Assembly: GCA_017436135.1 (NCBI GenBank)
Contig: JAFSDQ010000025.1
Location: 1-37,014 of the forward strand
Direction: 5' to 3'
DNA length: 37,014 bases
From: Clostridia bacterium
GTDB taxonomy: Bacteria > Bacillota_A > Clostridia > Monoglobales > Monoglobaceae
The stretch's first letter is position 1. Each line of letters opens with the position of its first letter. A program made the translations under genes and the position numbers. Shown in pieces: positions 6,881 to 14,711 of the stretch. The notes below the pieces were generated by a model. That model did not search any database and had not been told where the DNA came from. It saw only the letters and a program-made list of their open reading frames with translations.

Positions 6881-7659
6881 GAATAAATTGCGGTCATACT
6901 GTGGCGGGCACCGTAGGAAGCGGCGCTACAGGCTTTTTGTCAGAAAGTGATGAAACCAGGGCTGTAGGATATGCTCTGATAGAAAAATTAAGAGAGCGAG
7001 GGATAGAGGTTATAGATTGTACCAATGACCGTGCTGACTCGGTTCTTGAGAATTTAAGAAAAATTTGCGAGCTTGCAAACGCACAACCTCTTGATATGTT
7101 TTTATCTATTCATTTCAACGCAGGAGGCGGCAGAGGCAGCGAGGCTTACACCTATGATGGCGAGGACAGGGCTGATGCAGGGAAAATTCTGACTTCTCTT
7201 GAGGGGTTGGGCTTTAGAAACCGTGGGATAAAGGACGGCTCGGGGCTTTATGTAATAAGAAACACAATTGCTCCTGCCGCTCTTCTGGAGGTATGCTTTG
7301 TGGACAACAGAGATGATGCAGAGCTTTACAGAGAGGTTGGTACAGAGCAGATTGCAGAAGCAATTTGCAGAGCAATAACCGGAAATGAGGAGGGGTTAAC
7401 AATGAGTCAATACGAAGAAATAAAAGCCTTGCTTGAGGTTCAAGCAAATGAAATCAGGGCAATAGCCCAGACGGTTGCAGAATTGAGCAATCCAATGATA
7501 TATAATTTTATTGATGACAATATGCCTGTCTGGGCAAGACCAACCATAGAAAAATTGGTAAGCAAAGGGTATCTTCAGGGTGATGATAACGGACTTGGAC
7601 TGACAGATGAAATGCTTCGGATTTTTGTGGTAAATGACAGAGCAGGACTTTATGATTAA
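6871..7659 (+). CDS. N-acetylmuramoyl-L-alanine amidase endolysin (Amidase_3)
   Basis: This zinc amidase cuts the lactyl-peptide bond of peptidoglycan. Zinc ligands fit H9 (INCGH), E28 (SDETRA) and H81 (SIHFNA), with catalytic E140 (ALLEVCFVDN). The catalytic domain spans about residues 1-172. The C-terminal ~85 residues form a separate domain with a predicted coiled coil (YEEIKALLEVQANEIRAIAQ) and a segment IEKLVSKGYLQGDDNGLGL recalling wall-binding repeats. The ATG at 6871 has AGGAGGG 6 nt upstream; an upstream in-frame extension overlaps the holin gene and has no such site. There is no signal peptide, as expected for a holin-dependent endolysin. An internal start at codon 178 is likely. 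Confidence 0.9.
   Translation: MRIGINCGHTVAGTVGSGATGFLSESDETRAVGYALIEKLRERGIEVIDCTNDRADSVLENLRKICELANAQPLDMFLSIHFNAGGGRGSEAYTYDGEDRADAGKILTSLEGLGFRNRGIKDGSGLYVIRNTIAPAALLEVCFVDNRDDAELYREVGTEQIAEAICRAITGNEEGLTMSQYEEIKALLEVQANEIRAIAQTVAELSNPMIYNFIDDNMPVWARPTIEKLVSKGYLQGDDNGLGLTDEMLRIFVVNDRAGLYD
7387..7395 (+). promoter_or_regulatory. Intragenic Shine-Dalgarno inside the endolysin
   Basis: GAGGAGGGG lies 6 nt before an in-frame ATG at 7402, at the junction between the catalytic domain and the C-terminal domain. Its strength and spacing equal those of the gene's own start. Confidence 0.6.
7402..7659 (+). CDS. Predicted stand-alone C-terminal domain of the endolysin
   Basis: It is an in-frame product from codon 178 of the endolysin, 85 residues long, containing only the coiled-coil and presumed wall-binding part. 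Clostridial phage endolysins such as CTP1L and CD27L are known to release or co-produce a C-terminal wall-binding fragment that assembles with the full enzyme. The same arrangement is inferred here from the internal ribosome binding site placed at the domain border. Confidence 0.5.
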   Translation: MSQYEEIKALLEVQANEIRAIAQTVAELSNPMIYNFIDDNMPVWARPTIEKLVSKGYLQGDDNGLGLTDEMLRIFVVNDRAGLYD

Positions 7660-7664
7660 AAATT

Positions 7665-7704
7665 ACGGCGAGTGCTTCCCTTATGGGGCACTCGCCGTTT
7701 TATA
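7665..7704 (+). terminator. Terminator between the lysis cassette and the HATPase gene
   Basis: An 11-bp perfect stem (ACGGCGAGTGC 7665-7675 with GCACTCGCCGT 7688-7698) is extended by CCC/GGG in the loop and followed by TTTTATATAATTTT. On the minus strand the hairpin is followed by AATTTTTAA, so it probably serves both convergent units. Confidence 0.85.
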
Positions 7705-7718
7705 TAATTTTCAGCTAA

Positions 7719-8552
7719 CTATTCTGCTTGAGATTTTAAAAATAAAATTGCACCCGCAAGACAGATTTCTGCCTCGGATATATCAATTTCGGGAATCAAA
7801 GTATCACAAGAAAAGGTTATTTTTTGATTTTGAGGAATTATAAGCTCAAACTCGGCACCCCCAAAGCGGGAGGGAACATATGCAATACTTCCATTCATTT
7901 CGGTTGCCGCCTTTTTGCATACAGATAAGCCAAGACCCTTTAATTCGAAGCTGTTGTCTGCAGAAGAATAAGTCTTCAGGTCAGGCTTATTTTCATAAGC
8001 AGAAAACATGGTTTTACGTACAGATGGAGAAATGCCCCTGCCGTTATCCTTTACAGAAATTACAAAATCCTTATCCCGTTTGAAAGCACGGACAGTGATG
8101 ACCTTTTGCTTGTAATTGTTATGAATAATTGCATTCGATATCAGATTATATAAAATCAGATTTGTGCGGCGCAAATCAAAAACAGTGCCCTTTAGTGTAC
8201 TGTCACAGTTAACAATAATTTCTATGCTGTGTCCCGCTGTAAGCTTGAGAATATGCCGAACAAGAGCATTGAGATATTGCTCGGGATTATATGTAGCAAG
8301 CATAAGAGAAGAAACCGAATCAGGCTCTCCGTAAAGCTCTGCAATGTTTCTTATACGGGAATATGCATTTTGTTCCTGCATATAAACAAGGTACAGATTC
8401 TCCACCTGCTCGGGCAGAAGATTGTTGTTGTACATCATTCCCTGGAGAGTAACAGTTGTGCGTGAAAGCATTTTTTCAGTAACCCACTGTGCCAGCCGCA
8501 CAGGGCTTGCAGGGGTAAGAGATATGTTGTTACTTTGAGTATTTGTTTCCAA
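7719..8552 (-). CDS. Cytoplasmic histidine-kinase-like ATPase without sensor domain
   Basis: This 277-residue protein has a C-terminal HATPase_c domain: N box NLILYNLISNAIIHN (131-145), G1 box DNGRGIS (169-175) and G2 box GLGLSVCKK (206-214). No membrane segment or sensor domain is present. The helical N-terminal part shows no clear phospho-accepting H-box histidine, so it may be a degenerate kinase or act like an anti-sigma/phosphotransfer ATPase. The start is TTG at 8552, supported by GAGGTG about 6 nt upstream. It lies 24 nt downstream of an XRE regulator on the same strand and probably is co-transcribed with it. No response regulator is next to it. Confidence 0.75.
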   Translation of the reverse strand: METNTQSNNISLTPASPVRLAQWVTEKMLSRTTVTLQGMMYNNNLLPEQVENLYLVYMQEQNAYSRIRNIAELYGEPDSVSSLMLATYNPEQYLNALVRHILKLTAGHSIEIIVNCDSTLKGTVFDLRRTNLILYNLISNAIIHNNYKQKVITVRAFKRDKDFVISVKDNGRGISPSVRKTMFSAYENKPDLKTYSSADNSFELKGLGLSVCKKAATEMNGSIAYVPSRFGGAEFELIIPQNQKITFSCDTLIPEIDISEAEICLAGAILFLKSQAE

Positions 8553-8576
8553 GGGTCACACCTCTTTTGTTGAGAT

Positions 8577-8909
8577 TTATTTAATGCCGCATGCTTTGGC
8601 ATAGGCTTCCAATATTTCTTCGGCTCCAATGCTCTGCTGTGGGGTCATTTTTGATAAAAGCTTGTTAAGCGGTGTCTCCGCACGGGAGAGCGTACCGAAC
8701 AAGATATAATCTGCATCTGTTTCAAGCACACGGCAAATCGCCATAAGTGCAGAGATGGATATGCCGTGCAGACCTCTCTCGATATCGCTTATATGCTGTG
8801 CGGTAACATCTATCTGTTCTGCAAGATATTCCTGCGTATATTTTTTATTTATACGTGCCTTTTTAATCCTTGCCCCAATAGGTTCATAATCATATTCTTT
8901 AATTTTCAT
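8577..8909 (-). CDS. XRE-family transcriptional regulator (110 aa)
   Basis: The N-terminal helix-turn-helix (about residues 7-65) matches the HTH_3/XRE pattern: IKKARINKKYTQEYLAEQ, then VTAQHISDIERG, then ISALMAICRVLETDADYILF. A short helical C-terminal tail (LNKLLSKMTPQQSIGAEEILEAYAKACGI) is present. The ATG at 8909 is chosen because GAGG lies 8 nt upstream; a GTG nine bases earlier overlaps that site. A TATACT sequence lies about 20 nt upstream, but no good -35 box matches it. It is followed by the HATPase gene and preceded by another XRE gene. Confidence 0.88.
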   Translation of the reverse strand: MKIKEYDYEPIGARIKKARINKKYTQEYLAEQIDVTAQHISDIERGLHGISISALMAICRVLETDADYILFGTLSRAETPLNKLLSKMTPQQSIGAEEILEAYAKACGIK

Positions 8910-8941
8910 TTTCTGCACCTCGGTTTTAGTATAATGAAAAA

Positions 8942-9181
8942 TTATTTTTGCCTGGGGGGAGTCGGGTCATCTGTGCGACCTAAAATATAGTCGGTGCTTG
9001 TGTTGTATAAATCTGCAAGAGCAATTAGAATATCTGTAGGAATATCCCGATATCCAAGCTCGTATCTTGAATATTGTGCCTGCTTCATACCAAGCTTTTC
9101 TGCAAGGACTCTTTGACTTAAATCGTGATCGTCACGCAAATCCCGAATCCGTTTGTAATAATTAGTTTTTATAATAATCAC
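8942..9181 (-). CDS. Small XRE-family regulator (79 aa)
   Basis: This is a single-domain helix-turn-helix protein: YYKRIRDLRDDHDLSQ, LAEKLGMKQAQYSRYE, and a LADLYNTSTDYILGRTDDP ending typical of clostridial XRE regulators. The most upstream plausible start is GTG at 9181, but the ribosome binding site is weak (TTTAG/AGGG overlapping the start), and the true N-terminus may lie a few codons downstream. The gap to the upstream SulP gene is only 15 nt, so it is probably read from the same transcript. It could regulate the SulP gene or the facing lysis cassette; the sequence does not decide. Confidence 0.82.
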   Translation of the reverse strand: MIIIKTNYYKRIRDLRDDHDLSQRVLAEKLGMKQAQYSRYELGYRDIPTDILIALADLYNTSTDYILGRTDDPTPPRQK

Positions 9182-9196
9182 CCTAAACTAATAAAT

Positions 9197-10855
9197 TTAA
9201 AATTTTGATGCCAAAGAAAGGGCTTCATCAATATGAGGGCAGAAATGGTCTGCACCCACAGCATCATAAAAGCCTGCTTTTTTCATAGCCTCAAGGGGTT
9301 GCGGATTAACATGTGAAAATACAAGCTCTACGCCTCGTTTATCGCACTTTTGCCGAAGTGTTTCAAGAGAATTCATGGCGGTTGCATCAATAGCGGGAAC
9401 CCCTCTCATTCTCAACACAAGGCATTTTGTGAAATCCTTAAGTGTAATGTCGAGAATTTTATCTGCTGCACCAAAGAACATAGGTCCGCTTATTTCATAA
9501 ACACGAACATTTTTCGGCACAACCTTTAAATCTATACTGTCCCTGTCATCTTCTTCGTCAACATACTTCCAGCCAACAACAGCAGTTTCTTCACTCATAC
9601 GCTTCATAAACAGCATTGCGGCGAGTATCATTCCTACCTCAATTGCAATTACAAGGTCGAAAAGAACGGTCAGCACAAAGGTTACAACCAAAACAATTAT
9701 ATCACTCTTTGGTGCTGATTTTATAATAGATACAAACTTACGCCATTCACTCATATTATATGCAACCATAAACAGAATTGCCGCAATTGCCGGCATAGGG
9801 ATAAGACCTGCATAGGGCATCAAAAACAGCAGGACAAGCAACAATGTTACCGCATGAACCATACCTGCAATTGGCGTTCTTCCTCCGTTTTTTGCGTTTG
9901 CGGCAGTTCTTGCAATTGCTCCTGTTGCGGGAATTCCTCCAAAGAAAACAGATGCAATGTTTCCCATTCCCTGGGCTACAAGCTCCGCATTTGAATTATG
10001 GCGTGAATTAACCATACTGTCTGCTACAACACAGGACAAAAGGGACTCTATTGCCGCAAGAATTGCAATTGTGAATGCATCGGGAAAAACGCTCATCATT
10101 TTTGAAAGACTGAAATTCATCCCTGAAAAATCCACAGAGGGAAGTCCTGCAGGGATTTTGTACAGCTCCCCTATAGTATACACTCCATCGTCAAGTCCCG
10201 GTACCAATTTTACCAAAGCCGCACCTACTACAACGGCGATAAGGGACGGGGGAATGCGTTTTTCAAACTTCGGATAAATTATCAGTATAGAGAGGCAGAC
10301 CAAACCAACCAAAAGCGCTTCCCAGCTAAAGGTTGAAAAGGCTTCTATGTTTGCCTCTATTTTTTCAAGGGTTTCTATGGGCTTTACACCGTCTGCGTAG
10401 GTAAGTCCCAAAAAGTCCTTTATCTGACCTATCAAAATTGTAACTGCTATACCTGCCGTAAATCCTGTGGTAATGGTGTAGGGTATAAATTTAATAAGTG
10501 AACCCAGCCTGAATATGCCCATTAAAATAAGCATAATTCCCGCCATAATTGTAGCAAGAAACAGCCCGTCCATACCATGGGCTGCAACAATTCCTGCAAC
10601 AATTGTTGCAAAAGCCGCAGTAGGACCCGCAATCTGTACCCGACTTCCCCCCAGAAAGGAAACAACAAAGCCTGCAGCAATTGCCGTATATACACCGCAC
10701 GCCGGTTCAACCCCCGATGCCAGAGCAAGAGCTATGGATAAGGGGAGAGCAATAATGGCAACAATAATTCCGGCAATAACATCCTTTAATGCCTGCTCCT
10801 TTGTATATGTCTTAAGAGTTGAAAACAGTTTTGGCTTTAAATAGAAATTCTTCAT
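9197..10855 (-). CDS. SulP/SLC26 family anion transporter with STAS domain
   Basis: This 552-residue membrane protein has about 12-14 helices. The N-terminal SulP region carries AIIALPLSIALALASGVEPACGVYTAIAAGF and the conserved GSRVQIAGPTAAF motif. A C-terminal STAS domain spans about residues 440-550 (VYEISGPMFFGAADKI, then IDATAMNSLETL). Family members carry sulfate, bicarbonate or dicarboxylates, and the substrate cannot be read from sequence. AGAGGT lies before the ATG at 10855. A possible promoter (GTGCAA/TTATTA on the plus strand, 10887-10914, 16-bp spacer) precedes it. Two XRE genes follow closely. Confidence 0.92.
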   Translation of the reverse strand: MKNFYLKPKLFSTLKTYTKEQALKDVIAGIIVAIIALPLSIALALASGVEPACGVYTAIAAGFVVSFLGGSRVQIAGPTAAFATIVAGIVAAHGMDGLFLATIMAGIMLILMGIFRLGSLIKFIPYTITTGFTAGIAVTILIGQIKDFLGLTYADGVKPIETLEKIEANIEAFSTFSWEALLVGLVCLSILIIYPKFEKRIPPSLIAVVVGAALVKLVPGLDDGVYTIGELYKIPAGLPSVDFSGMNFSLSKMMSVFPDAFTIAILAAIESLLSCVVADSMVNSRHNSNAELVAQGMGNIASVFFGGIPATGAIARTAANAKNGGRTPIAGMVHAVTLLLVLLFLMPYAGLIPMPAIAAILFMVAYNMSEWRKFVSIIKSAPKSDIIVLVVTFVLTVLFDLVIAIEVGMILAAMLFMKRMSEETAVVGWKYVDEEDDRDSIDLKVVPKNVRVYEISGPMFFGAADKILDITLKDFTKCLVLRMRGVPAIDATAMNSLETLRQKCDKRGVELVFSHVNPQPLEAMKKAGFYDAVGADHFCPHIDEALSLASKF

Positions 10856-10950
10856 ATCATACCTCTTATGTAATAGTTTTTATGTTTTATTAAATACTCT
10901 TTTGTGCTGTGCAAATAACCCTCGCATAAAAATCTGCCAGCCACAGGGAA

Positions 10951-11556
10951 TTACTTATTCTTTGCCCTTGATTTATAAACATTATATTTATTTCTGCAAG
11001 GGGGCGAACAAAATTCAGCCTTTGGGTTTTTGGTATAAAAGGGCAGTCCGCAGTGCTTGCACACCCCGATTGTCCGCTCTTTTCCGCAAAGGAGAAGAGT
11101 ATAGGCAAGCTCAATTGAAGCAGACAGACTTTTTGTTTGCCATTCGATATACTTTGTCCCATTATCAACCTTTACAACGGCAGAAACAGGGTCTGTTTCA
11201 AGAATAAATTCAGGCTCCGACGGATAGGGAGTTTTTGATGCCTCTGCAAAATGCAGATAAAGCATCTGTGCATCCTCTGCAAAGGAATATACATTAAGAG
11301 CTTTTGAAGATGGCAGAGGAAAACCGTATTTTTTTACAAATTCAAATACCGTATCCTTTGCATCGTAGCCCTTATCTGTAACATAGCCTATGTAGAGATA
11401 GTCCAGCACTATCTCTGCGGGATTGTCAAAGGGACAGTAGGAGGTTTTGCCCGAATCAGGAATGGGGTAAATTACGGTTTTTCCCTTTTCTTCTCCCATG
11501 GTATATTTGTTAAATTTTTCTGCATTTAAGCACTTATCGTTAAAGCTTTTTCTCAT
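10951..11556 (-). CDS. Uncharacterised protein with C-terminal zinc ribbon (DUF6076/CGNR-like)
   Basis: This 201-residue soluble protein ends in a four-cysteine ribbon with a basic tail: CKHCGLPFYTKN, then CSPPCRNKYNVYKSR. Such a pattern occurs in CGNR zinc fingers and in DUF6076-type proteins of Clostridia. The N-terminal ~150 residues are mixed alpha/beta with many aromatic residues and no recognised catalytic motif. AAGGAG lies before the ATG. It follows the lipoprotein gene by 16 nt on the same strand, so the two are very likely co-transcribed. Nucleic-acid binding is possible from the ribbon. The function is unknown. Confidence 0.7.
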   Translation of the reverse strand: MRKSFNDKCLNAEKFNKYTMGEEKGKTVIYPIPDSGKTSYCPFDNPAEIVLDYLYIGYVTDKGYDAKDTVFEFVKKYGFPLPSSKALNVYSFAEDAQMLYLHFAEASKTPYPSEPEFILETDPVSAVVKVDNGTKYIEWQTKSLSASIELAYTLLLCGKERTIGVCKHCGLPFYTKNPKAEFCSPPCRNKYNVYKSRAKNK

Positions 11557-11572
11557 AATAATCTCCTTCGTA

Positions 11573-11929
11573 TCAGTCAGATACAGTAATCATTTTTTCC
11601 TGTAATTTTTTAAGCTGTGCCTTTTCGTCGTCTGTCAATGTACGGGTTTGAAGACCTTTTATAATCATAGTTGCATCCTCAATGTCGCCGTTTTCAATAA
11701 GCTCCTTTGCATCACGAAGATTGTTTGCAACCTCTTCTCTTTCCGTTTCATAATCATATTCAGGAATCTCATCTTCAGCGTTGTCGCTTGTATCTGGCTG
11801 ATTCTCTTCCTCCTCCACCCTTGCGGCGGGAATATCATTTAAATCAGCATTGCTTTTGTTTTTCCTGCCACAGGCTGTCATGGACAAAAGCATAAATAAA
11901 CATAAAAGTAAAGCAATAATTTTCTTCAT
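11573..11929 (-). CDS. Small predicted lipoprotein
   Basis: This 118-residue protein has a lipoprotein signal peptide: MKKIIALLLCLFMLLSMTAC with the lipid-accepting cysteine at residue 20. An acidic low-complexity stretch (about residues 35-65) and a helical C-terminal part (LRDAKELIENGDIEDATMII, then LTDDEKAQLKKLQEKM) follow. It would be anchored on the outer face of the cytoplasmic membrane. No enzymatic motif is visible. AGGGTG precedes the ATG, and a possible promoter (TTGTAA, 17 bp, TAATAA on the minus strand) lies upstream. It is the first gene of the pair with the zinc-ribbon protein. Confidence 0.8.
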   Translation of the reverse strand: MKKIIALLLCLFMLLSMTACGRKNKSNADLNDIPAARVEEEENQPDTSDNAEDEIPEYDYETEREEVANNLRDAKELIENGDIEDATMIIKGLQTRTLTDDEKAQLKKLQEKMITVSD

Positions 11930-12124
11930 TAAAAGTCACCCTTTCTGTATTATTAGAATACTTAAAAATGTATTACAATCAGTATAACATAATACGGGGA
12001 AATTCGCAAGAGTTTTGTTTTTGAAAAAACATAAGAATAAAGAAAAAAATCAGTCTGCAAAATACAAAAAAATAGGAATTGTGAACAAAAATTAAAATAC
12101 CCCCTGAAAAATTTAAAGAAAGTC

Positions 12125-12153
12125 TTTACTAAATAGCAAAAATAGGATATACT
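12125..12153 (+). promoter_or_regulatory. Promoter of the cysE-cysS-mrnC unit
   Basis: TTTACT (12125-12130), a 17-bp spacer and TATACT (12148-12153) precede an AAAGGAGA ribosome binding site. The rest of the 247-nt divergent gap (11930-12176) is A-rich, and I see no T-box or riboswitch in it. Confidence 0.7.
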
Positions 12154-12176
12154 ATAATAATTAAAGGAGAATTTTT

Positions 12177-12845
12177 ATGGGTTTTATCAAAATGATTAAA
12201 GACGAAATAAATATTGTGTTTGAGCGTGACCCGGCGGCAAGGTCGAGAGCACAGGTTTTCTGGCTTTATCCCGGGGTTCGTGCCATTATAAATTATCGAA
12301 TTGCCCATTCTCTTGATAAGAAAGGGCACCACTTTATTGCGGATTGGATTTCCAAGCATACAAGGCGCAAAACGGGAATTGAAATTCATCCCTCGGCACA
12401 AATCGGCAAGGGCGTTTTCATTGACCACGGAATGGGCGTTGTAATTGGTGAAACGGCAATAGTTGGTGATTATTGTACTATTTATCAAGGGGTTACCCTT
12501 GGGGGTACAGGTAAAGATAAGGGAAAGCGTCACCCAACCATTGGCAACAATGTTACCATCGGCAGCGGGGCAAAGGTGTTGGGGCCATTTACTGTGGGTG
12601 ACAACAGTAAGATTGCCGCAAACGCAGTTGTACTCAGCGAAATTCCCCCCAACAGCACTTGCGTAGGCGTTCCTGCACATATTGTAAAGTTGGGTAACAA
12701 GAGGGTCGCTCCTGCATCTGCTATAAAACCCAGCCCCGACCTTGACCAGATACACATTCCTGACCCGATTTCTATGGAACTTTGCAGTATCAGAGCTGAA
12801 TTAAATAAACTCAAAAAAAGTTTGGAGGACGAAAACAATGATTGA
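12177..12845 (+). CDS. cysE: Serine O-acetyltransferase
   Basis: It acetylates serine with acetyl-CoA to give O-acetylserine, the direct precursor of cysteine. The N-terminal helical domain is followed by the left-handed beta-helix of hexapeptide repeats (IHPSAQIGKGVFIDHG, VVIGETAIVGDYCTIYQG). The catalytic histidine regions are DHGMGVVIGE and KRHPTIGNN. The 222-residue length is typical of the short Firmicute form. AAAGGAGA precedes the ATG by 6 nt. The last 8 nt overlap cysS, a conserved Firmicute order that couples cysteine synthesis to cysteinyl-tRNA formation. Confidence 0.95.
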   Translation: MGFIKMIKDEINIVFERDPAARSRAQVFWLYPGVRAIINYRIAHSLDKKGHHFIADWISKHTRRKTGIEIHPSAQIGKGVFIDHGMGVVIGETAIVGDYCTIYQGVTLGGTGKDKGKRHPTIGNNVTIGSGAKVLGPFTVGDNSKIAANAVVLSEIPPNSTCVGVPAHIVKLGNKRVAPASAIKPSPDLDQIHIPDPISMELCSIRAELNKLKKSLEDENND

Positions 12846-14247
12846 TGATAAGCTTTATTTGTACAATACTTTGAGTCGCAGCAAACAGAAGTTTGTTCCC
12901 ATTGTACCGGGGGAGGTAAAAATGTACTCCTGCGGACCTACAGTTTATAACTTCTTCCATATTGGCAACGCAAGACCCTTTATAATATTTGATACCCTTC
13001 GCCGTTTTCTTGAATACAAGGGCTATGATGTAAAGTTTGTTCAAAACTTTACAGATGTTGACGACAAGATGATAAACAAGGCAAACGAGCTTGGCATTAC
13101 TGTTAAAGAGCTTGCTGACCAGTATATCGGAGAGTATTTTACTGATTCCAAAGGTCTTGGTATAAGGGAGGCAACTGTCCATCCCAGAGCTACAGAAAAT
13201 ATTGATGCTATAATAGAAATTGTATCAAACCTTGAAGAGAATGGTTATGCCTATAATGTAGACGGAAATGTTTACTACAGAACAAAGAAGTTTAAAGAAT
13301 ACGGCAAGCTCTCTCATCAACCTCTGGAGGATTTGGAGAGCGGTGCCAGAATTGATATAAATGAGGACAAGGAAGACCCCCTTGATTTCGCTCTCTGGAA
13401 GAAACAAAAAGAGGGTGAGCCTGCCTGGGAGAGCCCATGGGGGCTTGGCAGACCCGGCTGGCACATAGAGTGCAGCGCCATGGCAAACAGATATCTTGGC
13501 AAATCCATAGATATTCACAGCGGCGGTCAGGACTTGATTTTCCCTCACCACGAAAACGAGATTGCTCAAAGTGAGGCGGCGAACTGCTGTTCCTTTGCAA
13601 ATTATTGGCTCCATAACGGATATATCAATGTAGACAATCGCAAGATGTCAAAATCTCTTGGCAATTTCTTTACTGTTCGTGATGTTGCAAAGGAATTTGA
13701 TTATGAGGTTATTCGTTTCTTTATGCTGTCGGCTCACTATCGCAGTCCCATTAACTTCAGCAAGGATTTAATGGAGGCTTCAAAGTCAGCCCTTGGCAGA
13801 ATTTATACCTGTCTGGAAACTCTTGATTTCCTTGCACAGGCAGATAATGACAAGACGATGACAGAGGAAGAAAAGCAGGTTATGGCAGGAATTGACGGAC
13901 ATAAAGAAAAATTTATGGATGCAATGAATGATGACCTTAACACAGCAGATGCAATTTCTGCTATATTTGAGCTTGTAGCCGATGTAAACAAGATAATTAC
14001 AAGCAACCCTCCAAAGGAGCTTTGTGTTGCTTGCGCAGAAGCAATAAGAGAGCTTGGCTCTGTACTTGGTATTCTTGGCAAGGGCGGAGAGAGCGTATCA
14101 GAGGACGTTCAGGCTATACTTGCAGAGCGTGCAGAGGCAAGGCTTGAAAAAAACTGGGCAAAGTCTGACCAGCTTCGTGATAAGCTTCGTGATATGGGTT
14201 ATGTGGTAAAGGATACACCACAGGGACAACAGTTAACAAAGGTATAA
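12838..14247 (+). CDS. cysS: Cysteinyl-tRNA synthetase
   Basis: This class I synthetase charges tRNA-Cys. The HIGH-type motif FFHIGNARP, the KMSKS motif (NRKMSKSLGNFF), the zinc-site CGPTVYN region and GWHIECSAMA are all visible. The 469-residue length is normal. GGAGG lies 8 nt before the ATG, inside the end of cysE. The gap to mrnC is 10 nt, so cysE-cysS-mrnC form one transcription unit. Confidence 0.97.
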   Translation: MIDDKLYLYNTLSRSKQKFVPIVPGEVKMYSCGPTVYNFFHIGNARPFIIFDTLRRFLEYKGYDVKFVQNFTDVDDKMINKANELGITVKELADQYIGEYFTDSKGLGIREATVHPRATENIDAIIEIVSNLEENGYAYNVDGNVYYRTKKFKEYGKLSHQPLEDLESGARIDINEDKEDPLDFALWKKQKEGEPAWESPWGLGRPGWHIECSAMANRYLGKSIDIHSGGQDLIFPHHENEIAQSEAANCCSFANYWLHNGYINVDNRKMSKSLGNFFTVRDVAKEFDYEVIRFFMLSAHYRSPINFSKDLMEASKSALGRIYTCLETLDFLAQADNDKTMTEEEKQVMAGIDGHKEKFMDAMNDDLNTADAISAIFELVADVNKIITSNPPKELCVACAEAIRELGSVLGILGKGGESVSEDVQAILAERAEARLEKNWAKSDQLRDKLRDMGYVVKDTPQGQQLTKV

Positions 14248-14257
14248 AATCGAAAAT

Positions 14258-14671
14258 ATGGAAAATACTAATCAGGAAGCGGTAATTATGGAGGCAAAGC
14301 CACAGAGCAAAAATCCCAATCAATATTCAGCCTTGACCCTTGCCTATCTCGGGGACTGCGTATATGAAATGTATGTACGCAGTCGTCTTGTGGCAGACGG
14401 AAATCATAAGGTAAACGACCTCCATAGAGCTGCAACAAAGTATGTTTGTGCCTCGGCACAAGCGGAATTTTATCATAAAATAGAGAGCTTTCTGACCGAA
14501 GAAGAGGCGAGTGCCTTTCACAGAGGCAGAAATGCAAAGTCACATCCCCCTAAAAATGCTGATGTAATTGACTATAAGCTTGCAACAGGAGTGGAAACAC
14601 TTCTTGGACATCTTTATATAAAGGGAGATGTTGCGAGAATTTCAAAGCTTATGACGCATCTTTTTAAATAG
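14258..14671 (+). CDS. mrnC: Mini-ribonuclease III
   Basis: This is a ribonuclease III catalytic domain without a double-stranded-RNA-binding domain; in B. subtilis it matures 23S rRNA ends. The signature ALTLAYLGDCVYEMYVR holds the catalytic acidic residues, and FHRGRNAKS and TGVETLLGHLYI are conserved further on. Length is 137 residues from the ATG at 14258. A second in-frame ATG at 14288 has AGGA about 10 nt upstream and would give 127 residues. The first lacks a clear ribosome binding site, so the start is unsettled. Confidence 0.93.
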   Translation: MENTNQEAVIMEAKPQSKNPNQYSALTLAYLGDCVYEMYVRSRLVADGNHKVNDLHRAATKYVCASAQAEFYHKIESFLTEEEASAFHRGRNAKSHPPKNADVIDYKLATGVETLLGHLYIKGDVARISKLMTHLFK

Positions 14672-14711
14672 GACAAGCTCTTTCTGTACATATTTTAATC
14701 GGAGGATGAAT

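Noticed and set aside
8955..8980. Palindrome-like GGTCGCACAGATGACC as a second copy of the lysis operator
   Set aside because: It encodes the conserved GRTDDP end of the XRE protein, so codon content explains it.
6243..9181. A complete prophage
   Set aside because: Only lysis genes and XRE regulators are present; no integrase, replication, packaging or structural gene is found.
12129..12755. Minus-strand 208-residue frame
   Set aside because: It is antisense to cysE, whose protein is unmistakable.
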